A DNA stretch of 22,767 nucleotides from Desulfobacteraceae bacterium 4572_19 (lineage in GTDB: Bacteria > Desulfobacterota > Desulfobacteria > Desulfobacterales > NBLS01), in assembly GCA_002084385.1 (NCBI GenBank), contig NBLS01000026.1, forward strand, positions 1 through 22,767. The letters are read 5' to 3'. Below, piece after piece: positions 1 to 8,518 of this stretch. A model generated the notes under the pieces. The model searched no databases and was not told where the DNA came from. It saw only the letters and a program-made list of their open reading frames with translations. How positions within the stretch are numbered: position 1 is the first letter of the stretch; every line of letters starts with the position of its first letter. The position numbers and the translations under genes were made by a program.

Positions 1-467
1 ACCCACGTAATTTTAATATTATTATAACTTTTCTTATGTTCAATCACAGTCATAATATCACTTAGTATTTGACAAGGATGATACATATCAGTCAGTGCAT
101 TTATTACAGGTATGGTTGAAGATTCTGCAAACTCTTCTACCATTTTCTGGGAAAAAGTTCTGATTGCAAGTGCATCAACAAATCTTGAAAGCACACGGGC
201 TGTATCTTTTATTGGTTCATTGCGAACAATCTGGGTATCTTGTACTGCCATAAATATGGGAGTTCCACCTAATTGAATAATAGCTGTTTCAAATGCAACC
301 CTCGTTCTTGTTGATTTTTTTTCAAAAATCAAACCGAGTGTTTTTCCTGAGAGAATTTTATCAAAAATTCCCTTTTTATATCTTGCCTTAAGCTCTATTG
401 CACGTTCAAAGAGATTAATAAAATCCTCTTTTTCAAGGTCACATAAAGATAATATATCTTTTTTCAC
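1..467 (-). CDS. argF: Ornithine carbamoyltransferase, 3'-truncated by the window edge
   Basis: ArgF transfers the carbamoyl group of carbamoyl phosphate to ornithine to make citrulline in arginine synthesis. About 155 N-terminal residues are visible; the reading frame is open to base 1. The carbamoyl-phosphate motif STRTR is at residues 52-56 and HPCQ at 129-132, both diagnostic of transcarbamylases and typical of OTCases. I chose a GTG start at 467 because AAAGGAG lies five bases upstream; no better ATG is present. The ornithine-binding C-terminal domain is outside the window. The gene follows argD after 66 bases on the same strand, as expected for an argBDF operon. Confidence 0.93.
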   Translation of the reverse strand, partial: MKKDILSLCDLEKEDFINLFERAIELKARYKKGIFDKILSGKTLGLIFEKKSTRTRVAFETAIIQLGGTPIFMAVQDTQIVRNEPIKDTARVLSRFVDALAIRTFSQKMVEEFAESSTIPVINALTDMYHPCQILSDIMTVIEHKKSYNNIKITW

Positions 468-533
468 AAGAACTCCTTTAGGGTTTATCAAACAATAATT
501 TGTATTTATTAAACCCTGATTACAAATCACCGT

Positions 534-1659
534 TTAAAATTGAGCAAAAATATCATATAAACATTGTACCAGAGCATCAATATCATTTTTTTCGATTATT
601 AATGGCGGGGCAAATCGTAAGATATTACCCTGTATGCAATTTATTACAAACCCTTTTGATAAACATTGATCAACAATTTGAGAGCCTTCAATACTAAGCT
701 TTAAACCTACCATAAGCCCGACTCCCCTCACCTGCTCTACAATTAAATATTTTTCTTGGAGAGTTAAAAGCCGGTCTTTAAAATATGTCCCCATCTCTCT
801 TACATGTTTTAAAAAATTCTTATCTGAAATAATTTTACAAACTTCTGTTGCGGCAGCCGTTACAAGAGGAGTTCCGCCAAACGTAGATGCGTGGGTTCCG
901 GGACCAAACGCTTTTGCAACTTCTTCTTTTGCAAGCATAGCTCCTATTGGAAGACCATTGCCAAGGGCTTTTGCAAGGGTCATAATATCCGGTGCAACTC
1001 CATAATTTTCATAGGCAAAAAGTTTACCGGTTCTTCCCATTCCAGTTTGAATTTCATCATATATTAACAGTATTTTATTATCATCGCAAACAGTTCTTAT
1101 TTTTTCAAGGTAATCACTATCTGGGATACAAATCCCTCCCTCACCTTGTATAGGTTCTACCATTACTGCACAAGTTTTGGCTCCGATCATTTTCTGCAAT
1201 GCGTTTATATCGTTAAACGGTACATAATCAAAACCTGGAAGTACGGGCGAAAAGCCTTCTTTTATTTTATCTTGTCCGGTTGCAGTCAGGGTTGCCATTG
1301 TACGCCCATGAAAAGACTGCTTCATTGTAATAATTCTATATTTTTCACTTTCACCCTTAGATGAAAAATATTTTCTGGCAAGTTTTATGGCAGCCTCGTT
1401 TGCTTCTGCTCCTGAATTTCCAAAAAACACTTTATCTGCAAAACTTTTTTCAACAAGAAGAGACGCTAACTCCACCTGGGGAATTGTGTAAAAAAGATTT
1501 GAAACATGAATTAATTTTTCAGCCTGTTTTGATATTATCTTTGCAATTCCAGGGTGTGCCAAAAAGATTTACACCCGAACCTGTTTGAAAAACAACCGGA
1601 TACCTTGTGTATGTATTTGTTATAAAATTTTGTGCATTATCAATTATTTTGTTTTTCAT
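534..1659 (-). pseudogene. argD: Acetylornithine aminotransferase with an N-terminal deletion and frameshift
   Basis: ArgD is a PLP-dependent class III aminotransferase that converts N-acetylglutamate semialdehyde to N-acetylornithine. Most of the enzyme is one open frame from 1562 (codon TTG) to 534. It has NSGAEANEA, the PLP-contacting aspartate in YDEIQTG and the Schiff-base lysine in TLAKALGNG. The natural N-terminus lies upstream in a different frame: ATG at 1659 behind GGAAG reads MKNKIIDNAQ..., then YPVVF and GSGVNLF, the standard ArgD beginning. Between GVNLF and (L)AHPG, roughly 20 residues that other ArgDs carry (a W/FDxxGKxYLDFxxGIAVxxLGH-type segment) are absent and the frame shifts, consistent with a loss of about 62 bases. 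A TTG start at 1562 would give a 342-residue protein lacking this segment. The cell may have another aminotransferase, or this could be an assembly error. Confidence 0.85.
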
Positions 1660-1816
1660 TGTAATACTTCCGTTCTTACCTTTAGGTGCAGATTACTACT
1701 GCTCCGTTGTTAATGGGTTTTTCATTGTGTTACTTTTTTTATTCCTACCACAAAAGAAAACGGGTAAACAGCATATACTATCGTAATTTTCCTATTGTGT
1801 TACTTCCGTTCCTACC
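1657..1816. repeat. Three imperfect direct repeats between argB and argD
   Basis: Three related 24-27 base segments lie at 1657-1680, 1723-1749 and 1792-1816, with core [CT]ATTGTGTTACTTCCGTTC and CTACC at the end. They are separated by two 42-base spacers that do not resemble each other. The copy at 1792 contains the argB stop codon and the copy at 1657 contains the argD ribosome binding site and start codon. Seen directly; the function, if any, is unknown. Confidence 0.6.
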
Positions 1817-2691
1817 CCCTGATCTGTAAACAGTTCAAGAATAAGAGCATGATGTCTTGTTCCATTAATAATATGAGCTTTCTCTACTCCATTTTTTACA
1901 ACTTCAACTGCACACTCTATCTTTGGAATCATACCACCTGAAATTATATTATCTTTTATCATTTTTCCAGCAGAACCGGCAGTAATAGTTGATATACGGC
2001 TACCATCCGGCTTTAACACACCGTCAACATCTGTTAATAATATAAGTTTTTCAGCATTTAAAGCAACAGCAAGCTTACCTGCCACAAAATCAGCATTAAT
2101 ATTAAAAGTCTCTCCTGAACTTCCCTTTCCAACGGGGGCTATAACCGGAATAAAATTATTATCGGTAAGTATATTAATTATTTCAGGATTAATATGGGTA
2201 ATCTCTCCTACAAGCCCGGGATCAATTATTTCAGGAGGTTTATTTTTGTCGTAATCTTCGCTATCATCTTCACTTTTAGGACAAACTATTTTCATTTTTT
2301 GAGCAAGAAAAAGATCACCGTCTTTTCCCGTTAAACCAACTGCTTTTCCACCCTGTTCACTAATTTGTGCAACTATGGATTTATTTACATTACCACCGAG
2401 CACCATTTCAACAACATCCATTGTTTCCTGATCAGTATAACGCATCCCCCTTACAAATTTTGATGAAATCCCCATGGAGTCTAAAACTTTATTAATTTGG
2501 GGGCCACCCCCATGAACAATAACCGGATTTAGCCCCACATACTTCATTAAAATAATATCTTTAGCAAAATCCTTTTTCAACTGCTCATCAACCATGGCAT
2601 GCCCACCATATTTCACCACAATGGTTTTACCTGCAAAATGTTTTATATACGGCAATGCCTCTACTAATATATCTGCTGCACTATAATTCAT
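1792..2691 (-). CDS. argB: Acetylglutamate kinase
   Basis: ArgB phosphorylates N-acetylglutamate with ATP, the second step of arginine synthesis, and is often the feedback-controlled step. The 299 residues match the amino-acid-kinase family: KYGGHAM near residue 27, the nucleotide/substrate loop VHGGGPQI near 59, and LTDVDGVL for ATP contacts. The N-terminal helix before KYGG and the C-terminal run [16 protein letters not shown] match the signature of arginine-inhibited NAG kinases, so feedback inhibition by arginine is likely (inference). A short acidic, lysine-containing stretch around residues 138-152 is longer than usual. Start ATG has AAGGA four bases upstream. It sits between hslU and argD in the same direction. 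Confidence 0.96.
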   Translation of the reverse strand: MNYSAADILVEALPYIKHFAGKTIVVKYGGHAMVDEQLKKDFAKDIILMKYVGLNPVIVHGGGPQINKVLDSMGISSKFVRGMRYTDQETMDVVEMVLGGNVNKSIVAQISEQGGKAVGLTGKDGDLFLAQKMKIVCPKSEDDSEDYDKNKPPEIIDPGLVGEITHINPEIINILTDNNFIPVIAPVGKGSSGETFNINADFVAGKLAVALNAEKLILLTDVDGVLKPDGSRISTITAGSAGKMIKDNIISGGMIPKIECAVEVVKNGVEKAHIINGTRHHALILELFTDQGVGTEVTQ

Positions 2692-2710
2692 ATCTTCCTT
2701 CTACATTTTA

Positions 2711-2842
2711 TATAAAAGCCATAAAAAACTACATTATAAAGACTTTCATTTTTTGTTGTGATGTACTATCCACCATGGTGATTTATATGAAAGTCCATAG
2801 AAAAACTATATTGTAAAGACTTTCATTTTTCGTTATGGCAAA
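2711..2842. repeat. Tandem intergenic repeat with hairpin, hslU-argB gap
   Basis: Two related units begin near 2711 (ATAAAAGCCATAAAAAACTA) and 2787 (ATGAAAGTCCATAGAAAAAC). Each continues to TAAAGACTTTCATTTTT and a G/CGTT[AG]TG segment. GACTTTCAT near 2742 pairs with ATGAAAGTC near 2787. Between them CACCATGGTG is palindromic. The T-run/GTTATGG/CCATGG part resembles segments at 4236 and 16008, so this belongs to a second dispersed repeat family. It directly precedes the hslU stop codon. Confidence 0.55.
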
Positions 2843-4219
2843 TTATAAAATATATCTACTTAAATCCTCATCTTCAACAATATCTTTTAATTTATTATCA
2901 ACATATTCTGCATTAATCATAACTTCTTGTTTATCCATATCAGGGGCATCAAAAAGAACATCTTCCAATAATTTTTCCATAAGTGTATGAAGTCTTCTTG
3001 CACCAATATTTTCTGTACTTGCATTTACCTGTTCAGCAATTTTTGCAATCTGTTTAACAGCATCATCATTAAAAATAAGTTCCACTTCTTCTGTTTTTAA
3101 TAACGCTATATACTGGAGAAGAAGAGCATTTTTAGGTTCTGTTAAAATCCTGAAAAACTCATCTTTTCCAAGGGAATCAAGTTCGACTCTTATGGGAAAT
3201 CTACCTTGTAATTCAGGTATTAAATCTGATGGTTTACAAGTATGAAACGCACCGGATGCCATAAATAAAATATGATCTGTTTTAACAGTACCGTATTTTG
3301 TCATTACTGTACTACCTTCAACAATAGGCAAGAGATCCCTTTGCACACCCTCCTTTGAGATATCAGGGGTGCCACCACCGCCATTTTTACCGGCAATTTT
3401 ATCTATTTCGTCAATAAACACAATACCGGACTGCTCAACCTGTTTTATAGCATCTTCAACAACCTTATCCATATCAACAAGATGCCCTGCTTCTTCCTGG
3501 GCAAGAAGTTTAAGGGCTTCTTTTACCTTGACTTTTCTTTTCTTTGAATTTTTGGGCATTATTGAACCTATCATATCTTTTAAATTAACACCCATCTCCT
3601 CCATGCCGGTATTTGAAAAAATTTCCACCATGGGCATTGCTGCATTATCAGAAACATTAAGATCAACAAATCTACCGTCCAATTTTCCTTTATGCAACAT
3701 TACACGCAATTTTTCCCGTGTAGAAGATTTTTCCACCGGTTTGGTTACAATTTCAATCTGCTTATTTGCCGCTTCATCTTCTTCATCATCCTTAGTTGGA
3801 CCCGATTTTGGTAAAAGAAGATCAAGGACTCTCTCTTCTGCAATCTGTTTAGCTTTTCCCTTAACAGCTTCCTGCTCCCTTGATTTTAATTTATTTACTG
3901 TAAGCTCAACGATATCTCTTATCATCGATTCAACATCACGCCCTACATATCCAATTTCTGTAAATTTTGTAGCTTCCACTTTGGAAAAAGGAGAATCTGT
4001 TAAATTGGCAAGTCGCCTTGCAATTTCCGTTTTCCCTACACCCGTAGGTCCAATTAGAATTATATTTTTTGGAGCTATTTCATCTCTAAGATCTTCAGGA
4101 ACCTGTTTTCGTCTCCAACGATTTCTCAATGCTACTGCAACTGAACGTTTTGCATCATTTTGCCCGATTATATACTTATCTAATTCGATAACTGTTTCAG
4201 ATGGTTTAAGATTACTCAT
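2843..4219 (-). CDS. hslU: ATP-dependent protease ATPase subunit HslU (ClpY)
   Basis: HslU is the AAA+ unfoldase ring that feeds substrates into the HslV peptidase in the cytoplasm. The 458 residues contain Walker A GPTGVGKT (57-64), the pore loop GYVGRDVE (90-97), a charged intermediate I-domain (about 110-245, with an acidic KDDEEDEA stretch), Walker B FIDEIDK (268-274) and the sensor region GARRLHT. It ends EDLSRYIL, the conserved C-terminal tail that inserts into HslV and activates it, so the subunit looks intact. The start ATG has only a weak GGA upstream. It lies 193 bases after hslV, an unusually wide gap for this pair, because two repeat elements sit between them. Confidence 0.98.
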   Translation of the reverse strand: MSNLKPSETVIELDKYIIGQNDAKRSVAVALRNRWRRKQVPEDLRDEIAPKNIILIGPTGVGKTEIARRLANLTDSPFSKVEATKFTEIGYVGRDVESMIRDIVELTVNKLKSREQEAVKGKAKQIAEERVLDLLLPKSGPTKDDEEDEAANKQIEIVTKPVEKSSTREKLRVMLHKGKLDGRFVDLNVSDNAAMPMVEIFSNTGMEEMGVNLKDMIGSIMPKNSKKRKVKVKEALKLLAQEEAGHLVDMDKVVEDAIKQVEQSGIVFIDEIDKIAGKNGGGGTPDISKEGVQRDLLPIVEGSTVMTKYGTVKTDHILFMASGAFHTCKPSDLIPELQGRFPIRVELDSLGKDEFFRILTEPKNALLLQYIALLKTEEVELIFNDDAVKQIAKIAEQVNASTENIGARRLHTLMEKLLEDVLFDAPDMDKQEVMINAEYVDNKLKDIVEDEDLSRYIL

Positions 4220-4235
4220 AATTTTTTATTCCAAT

Positions 4236-4276
4236 TATTTTTTGTTATGGCGTATTATTCGCCATGGCAAGTTTCA
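4236..4276. repeat. Second-family hairpin repeat, hslV-hslU gap
   Basis: A T-rich lead (TTTTTTGTT) is followed by ATGGCG-TATTATT-CGCCAT, a perfect six-base-pair hairpin, then GGCAAGTT. The same layout occurs at about 2748 and 16008, and in deleted form at about 2819. A separate hairpin, GACAG-CCATT-CTGTC, follows at 4281-4295. No coding potential. Confidence 0.5.
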
Positions 4277-4316
4277 TTACGACAGCCATTCTGTCATAAT
4301 TACTATAATAAACTAA

Positions 4317-4416
4317 TTAAGGGCTCACAAGCACCTCATCTTCGCATAAACAGCTTGTAAACGCTTACAAATGTGAGATTACCGAAAAATCACATTTTTT
4401 ATTTGTGAACGGTTAA
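4317..4416 (+). mobile_element. MITE-like repeat copy 1 (short form)
   Basis: Short form of the main repeat family: a degenerate left end (TTAAGGGCTCACAAG), a CACCTCATCTTCGCATAAAC segment, the internal inverted arm CTTGTAAACGCTTAC, then the AATGTGA...TCACATT hairpin and the right end GTGAACGGTTA. The right end provides the hslV stop codon (4413-4415). No exact target duplication is visible at this copy. Confidence 0.75.
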
Positions 4417-4961
4417 GACTTTTTTTTAACAAGCTCCTCTATTGTTACCGACTCATTTGTATAGATACATAAAGAAGCGGCAATTTTCATCGATTCTTTT
4501 ACAATTTCATAAGTTTCCAAATTGGAATGCTTAGTTAACGCAGCAGCCGAAGCTTGTGCTGCAACACTTCCCGACCCAATACTTATATAACCCTCATCTG
4601 GCTCTATCACATCACCATTACCGGAGATAAGAAGAGTTATATCATTATCTGCTGCTATCATCATAGCTTCGAGCCGTCTTAAATATTTATCCGTTCGCCA
4701 GTCTCTGGCAAGTTCCACAGCAGCACGAGTTAAATTTCCATTATATCTTTCAAGCTTACCTTCTAAACGCTCAGAAAGATTAAGTGCATCTGCCGTTGCA
4801 CCGGCAAACCCTACGATTATTTTATTATTATAAATCATTCTTACTTTCTTTGCATGGTGTTTTGTAACAATACTTCCTAAAGTAACCTGTCCGTCCCCGG
4901 CAACAACTACTTTATTTTTATCCCTTACGGCAAGAATTGTTGTTCCATGAAAATTTTCCAT
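4413..4961 (-). CDS. hslV: ATP-dependent protease peptidase subunit HslV (ClpQ)
   Basis: HslV forms the double hexameric peptidase chamber of HslUV and is an N-terminal-nucleophile threonine hydrolase related to proteasome beta subunits. After a six-residue propeptide MENFHG, the mature enzyme should begin at Thr7 (TTILAVRD), the nucleophile. AGDGQVTLG and [11 protein letters not shown] are family landmarks, and 182 residues is the usual size. The start ATG is preceded by AGAGG eight bases upstream. The last residues VKKKS extend slightly past the usual end (IEEL), and the stop codon lies inside a repeat element. It starts 21 bases downstream of xerC and presumably shares its transcript. Confidence 0.97.
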   Translation of the reverse strand: MENFHGTTILAVRDKNKVVVAGDGQVTLGSIVTKHHAKKVRMIYNNKIIVGFAGATADALNLSERLEGKLERYNGNLTRAAVELARDWRTDKYLRRLEAMMIAADNDITLLISGNGDVIEPDEGYISIGSGSVAAQASAAALTKHSNLETYEIVKESMKIAASLCIYTNESVTIEELVKKKS

Positions 4962-4982
4962 ATTTATACCTCTTTATATATA

Positions 4983-6023
4983 TTATCGCCTTGGATGCGC
5001 TTTATCGTAAACTGCCATAAGCTTATCCATTGCCAAATGAGTATATTTTTGTGTTGTGGAGAGACTTTTATGTCCCAGAAACTCCTGCACCGATCTTAAA
5101 TCTGCACCACTTTCGAGCATATGCGTTGCAAAAGAATGTCTTAAACCATGAGGTGAAACAGGAACAGCAATTCCACACTGGCTTGCAATTTTTGATAATA
5201 TCCGCCGGATAGATCTTGCCGAAAGTCGAGTTTTATTTTTATTAAGAAAAAGTGGATCATCTAAAGATTTTAATACTGATTTACAGCCATGCTCTCTGAA
5301 AACTCTTTCTCTGTATTCCCGGATAATATTAACAACTCTCCTTCCCACCGGAACAATCCTTTCTTTACCTCCCTTCCCCAATACACATATTGTACGCTCT
5401 TTTACATCAATATTTTTTACATCAAGCCCTGCAAGTTCTGATACCCGTATTCCTGTAGAGTAAAAAAGTTCAAAAATAGCACGATTTCTAAGCCCAAGCA
5501 AAGTATCAGTTTTTATACCATCTAACAACCTGAATATCTCATCCACAGAAAGAAAAGTTGGTATTGTCTTATCTAACTTGGGCAATATAATAAAAGCTGT
5601 TGGATTCTCTAAAATAACACCACTTCTAACAAGATAATCAAAAAATGACCGAAGAGCTGATATTCGTCTTGCAATAGAACTTTTCTTTTTCCCCTCCTTA
5701 TTTAAAAACCCCATGTACGATCTAATCTGCAACTTATCGACATTATAAAATACTTGTTGTAATTGTGCCTGTTCTAACTTAGCCTGCTGTAATTCAGCCT
5801 GACCCAACTGTTTTTCATTATCAAATAAAACAAATTTACCCGAATCCATAGTATCTGCTTTAAACGGTAACAACCTTGCTATCTTATCAGATACTCCAAT
5901 ATCATTTTTACAAAGAAAATTACAAAACTCTGATATATCCGTATAATATGCCCTGCAAGTGTTTTCAGAATATCCCTTTTCAACAAAAAGAGTATTCATA
6001 TAAGATTTTAATATCTTTTGCAA
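4983..6023 (-). CDS. xerC: Tyrosine recombinase XerC
   Basis: XerC-type recombinases resolve chromosome dimers at dif. The N-terminal SAM-like DNA-binding domain (about 1-150) is followed by the catalytic domain with R193 (STGIRVSEL), K217 (LGKGGKER), H292 and R295 (HGLRHSFATH), H318 (LGHKSL) and the nucleophile Y327 (TTQKYTH): all catalytic residues are present. The ending YDKAHPRR is XerC-like. At 346 residues it is about 45 longer than usual because of a segment around residues 45-92 that includes five-residue Q/A/L-rich repeats (73-90). I accept the TTG start because GTGGAG lies seven bases upstream; the ATG at residue 9 has no ribosome binding site. It is 12 bases after the UDG gene. Confidence 0.93.
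   Translation of the reverse strand: MQKILKSYMNTLFVEKGYSENTCRAYYTDISEFCNFLCKNDIGVSDKIARLLPFKADTMDSGKFVLFDNEKQLGQAELQQAKLEQAQLQQVFYNVDKLQIRSYMGFLNKEGKKKSSIARRISALRSFFDYLVRSGVILENPTAFIILPKLDKTIPTFLSVDEIFRLLDGIKTDTLLGLRNRAIFELFYSTGIRVSELAGLDVKNIDVKERTICVLGKGGKERIVPVGRRVVNIIREYRERVFREHGCKSVLKSLDDPLFLNKNKTRLSARSIRRILSKIASQCGIAVPVSPHGLRHSFATHMLESGADLRSVQEFLGHKSLSTTQKYTHLAMDKLMAVYDKAHPRR
5754..5807 (-). repeat. 15-bp microsatellite inside xerC
   Basis: Codons 73-90 of xerC read as five-residue periods of the form [GQE]QA[EKQ]L (GQAEL, QQAKL, EQAQL), followed by QQ. The underlying DNA is a diverged 15-base tandem repeat. It lies in the N-terminal domain, away from the catalytic residues, and keeps the frame. 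Confidence 0.7.
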
Positions 6024-6035
6024 TAATATTCTCCA

Positions 6036-6725
6036 CTACAACTGCTTCATAATCATCTGCATATCATTCCAGACCTGACGTTTATAAACAGGATTTCTTA
6101 AAATAAACAAAGGATGATAAGTTGGCATTAACATTATTCCGTTATAATCATAAAAACGACCCCGAAGGGAATCTATCGTTTTATTCAAGCCAAGAATACT
6201 TTGTGTGGCAATCGTTCCGAGAGTACAAATTATTTTGGGATTAATAATATCTAATTGACGTTTTAAAAAAGGCAAACATGTATTAATTTCAATAGATGTT
6301 ACCTTGTGATTATCCGCTGGCATACATTTTAAAATATTAGAAAGATATACATTATCCCTTGCAAGATTCATAGCCTGTAATATTTTCGTAAAAAGCTCTC
6401 CTGAATCTCCTGCAAAAGGCTGACCTGACAGATCTTCATCATGTCCCGGAAAGTCCCCAATAAATACAACCGAAGCAGAAGGATTACCGGAACCAAAAAC
6501 AATTGTTTTTCTACTTTTACACAGAATACATCGACTACATTCACCAAGTTCGTTTAATATTGTTTCTAACGTCTCTTTTGCTTTAAAATCATAACTTCCC
6601 CATCTATTTAACCTTGCAAGATTCTCAGCATCACAATCCAAATCATCACACCCCATATCAGAAAGTATTTTTAAATGATTGGATACATCCTGCATTAATA
6701 AAGTATATATGTTGGTATCAAACAT
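6036..6725 (-). CDS. Uracil-DNA glycosylase, family 4/5-like with Fe-S cluster
   Basis: This protein probably removes uracil from DNA in base-excision repair. The 229 residues show the Fe-S ligands of family 4 UDGs: C63-x2-C66 (CSRC), C134 (LKCMP) and C150, with the usual 15-residue gap between the last two. The VFGSGNP lead-in, the active-site motif at 90-94 followed by GHDED, GQPFAGDSGEL, the FLKRQLDIINPKII strand and the TYHPLFILRNP motif (H204) are all present. Motif 1 reads GDFPG where the family normally has GE[AG]PG, a conservative change at a key acidic position. About 60 extra N-terminal residues precede the first cysteine. The gene starts two bases after the coaBC stop, so the two are translationally linked. 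Confidence 0.9.
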   Translation of the reverse strand: MFDTNIYTLLMQDVSNHLKILSDMGCDDLDCDAENLARLNRWGSYDFKAKETLETILNELGECSRCILCKSRKTIVFGSGNPSASVVFIGDFPGHDEDLSGQPFAGDSGELFTKILQAMNLARDNVYLSNILKCMPADNHKVTSIEINTCLPFLKRQLDIINPKIICTLGTIATQSILGLNKTIDSLRGRFYDYNGIMLMPTYHPLFILRNPVYKRQVWNDMQMIMKQL

Positions 6726-6727
6726 TA

Positions 6728-7975
6728 TTATACCACATCAGCACTAATATTTAATGCTGATTTACTTTTTATTTGATCAAGCAAAACATTAGCAACTGAC
6801 TTTTTTTCCATCAGGGGAAATACATCTTTTTTTCCATCTTTATAAAAAAAAGTTACGATATTCGTGTCTGTACCAAAACCGGATTCAGGACATCCGACAA
6901 TATTTCCCACAATAATATCAAGGTTCTTTTTTAATAATTTTTTGCAAGCATTTTTTTCCAACTCTTTAGTTTCTGCAGCAAACCCCACAATAAACTGCTC
7001 ACTTTTTCTTAATCCTACTTCCATTAAAATATCTGGATTTTTTACCAATTTAAGAATAAAATCATCTGTTTTGTTCTTTTTTATTTTATGCTCTGCGACC
7101 TCTTCAACCCTATAATCTGCAACAGCGGCAACCTTAATAATTATATCAGTTGAGTCTAATTCATTATAAACTATCTTTGCCATATCCTGTGCAGTTTCAA
7201 TTTTTATAAGGGAAATATTTATTGGAGGTTTTATATTCACAGGCCCCGACACAAGAACAACGTCAGCTCCTCGATACTCTGCAGCTCTTGCAATAGCATA
7301 ACCCATTTTACCGGATGAACGATTACCAATATAGCGAACAGGATCAATAGGTTCTCTTGTTGGACCTGCAGTTATAAGAATTTTTTTACCGGCAAAATCT
7401 TTTTTTGTAACAGAACACTTAATTCTATCAACAATATATTCCAAAGCAGGAAGCCTTCCTACTCCTGAGACTCCACATGCAAGTTTTCCACTTTCCGGTT
7501 CTACAATACGAAATCCATCTTCTTCCAATATATCGAGGTTACGCTGAACTGCCCTATTTTCATACATACCAGAATTCATTGATGGGCATATTATCACAGG
7601 TACTTTTACTGCAAGTATTAAAGTACTCAATGCATCATCTGCAATACCCTGGGCAAATTTCCCAATACTATTTGCAGTTGCAGGTGCAATAATAACAAGA
7701 TCAGCTTCTTCTGCCAATTTAATATGTGCTATATCACCACCGTCTTTGTCACTAAACAAATTAGTATATACCCTTTTTTTAGATAATGTCCTAAATGTAA
7801 GCTCTGTAACAAATTCTGTAGCACCGGCAGTCATCACAACTTGCACATCTGCACCTTCTTTTTGAAGTAGCCTTAAAAGCTCAACGCTTTTATACGCCGC
7901 TATTCCACCGCATACTCCAAGAATAATTTTTTTCCCACTTAACACTTTTTCAAATTTAACACACTCTTTATTCAT
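6728..7975 (-). CDS. coaBC: Bifunctional phosphopantothenoylcysteine decarboxylase / phosphopantothenate-cysteine ligase
   Basis: CoaBC carries out two successive steps of coenzyme A synthesis: CTP-dependent joining of 4'-phosphopantothenate to cysteine (CoaB) and FMN-dependent decarboxylation (CoaC). The flavoprotein half (about 13-185) has GGIAAYK, the active-site His84 in IAHIKLAEEADLVIIAPATAN, PSMN at 131-134 (normally PAMN) and the catalytic Cys167 in KLACG. The ligase half (about 195-400) has ITAGPTREPIDPVRYIGNRSSGKMG, AAVADYR and HKIKK. At 415 residues it is full length. The start ATG overlaps the TGA of the upstream lipoprotein gene by four bases (ATGA). Confidence 0.97.
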   Translation of the reverse strand: MNKECVKFEKVLSGKKIILGVCGGIAAYKSVELLRLLQKEGADVQVVMTAGATEFVTELTFRTLSKKRVYTNLFSDKDGGDIAHIKLAEEADLVIIAPATANSIGKFAQGIADDALSTLILAVKVPVIICPSMNSGMYENRAVQRNLDILEEDGFRIVEPESGKLACGVSGVGRLPALEYIVDRIKCSVTKKDFAGKKILITAGPTREPIDPVRYIGNRSSGKMGYAIARAAEYRGADVVLVSGPVNIKPPINISLIKIETAQDMAKIVYNELDSTDIIIKVAAVADYRVEEVAEHKIKKNKTDDFILKLVKNPDILMEVGLRKSEQFIVGFAAETKELEKNACKKLLKKNLDIIVGNIVGCPESGFGTDTNIVTFFYKDGKKDVFPLMEKKSVANVLLDQIKSKSALNISADVV

Positions 7976-8301
7976 AACTTATAACCACCATTGCAGATAA
8001 TACGCCACAACCAACTCAACAATGAATTTGTTTCAACTCTCCCTTTTAATGTGAGTATCCCCGAAATAAAATCCGATGACTGAACCACCAACGTTGATTT
8101 TTTAACAATTTTCAATTCTCCCGGTACAAGTACATCGTTAAAATCATAATACACGGGTGCAACTTCATTATTGCTTGTTGCCTTGGTTCCTGAAGAATTT
8201 GAAGTTTTACTTTTCTTTAACACTGAACATCCTGTTAGGGAAAAAGTAAAAATAAAAATTGCACCCCACACTAAAAAACATCTGCTTTTCATGTTGTTCA
8301 T
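7972..8301 (-). CDS. Small putative lipoprotein, unknown function
   Basis: 109 residues with a clear lipoprotein signal: Lys/Arg, a hydrophobic stretch FLVWGAIFIFTF and lipobox SLTGC with Cys25 as the lipidated residue. A Ser/Thr/Asn-rich linker (about 28-45) follows, then a globular part, YYDFNDVLVPGELK... and SGILTLKGRVETNSLL. I have a vague recollection of small deltaproteobacterial lipoproteins with similar sequence that continue further. If so, this one ends early (ICNGGYKL) and is C-terminally shortened, but I cannot confirm that here. The ATG has AAGGAG five bases upstream, and its TGA overlaps the coaBC start, so it leads that operon. Confidence 0.75.
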   Translation of the reverse strand: MNNMKSRCFLVWGAIFIFTFSLTGCSVLKKSKTSNSSGTKATSNNEVAPVYYDFNDVLVPGELKIVKKSTLVVQSSDFISGILTLKGRVETNSLLSWLWRIICNGGYKL

Positions 8302-8374
8302 AATAACTCCTTAATAGTTAAATATTTACTATGTTATCCACCAAAATGGTAAATGTGATAAACTTAAAAATTTT

Positions 8375-8518
8375 ATCACCGTTTACAAACAAGAAATGTG
8401 ATTTTTCGATAATATCACGTTTATAAGCGTTCACAAGTGCCTTATATTCACATAAACGGCTTATCATATAATAGTTGTCCTATATATGACAAGCTGTTTA
8501 TGCGAAGATGAGGTGCTT
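8375..8518 (-). mobile_element. MITE-like repeat copy 2 (long form, 12-base end missing)
   Basis: Long form, read from the GTAACC-type end (here ATCACCGTTTAC): AAATGTGA hairpin, internal GCGTTCACAAG, then the long inner arms ending GATGAGGTGCTT. The terminal GTGAACGCTTAC is missing. Flanking 8-mers AAAATTTT (8367-8374) and TAAATTTT (8519-8526) agree at 7 of 8 positions and may be the target duplication. The element forms the last codons and stop of the kinase gene ending at 8498. Confidence 0.75.

Noticed and set aside
1555..1665. Programmed frameshift in argD
   Set aside because: A frameshift alone would not restore the protein, because about 20 conserved residues are absent as well.
3369..4316. 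A 315-codon open frame on the plus strand
   Set aside because: It lies almost wholly antisense to hslU, is Ser/Ile/Phe-rich as expected for the reverse of a lysine/glutamate-rich gene, and has no domain or ribosome binding site.
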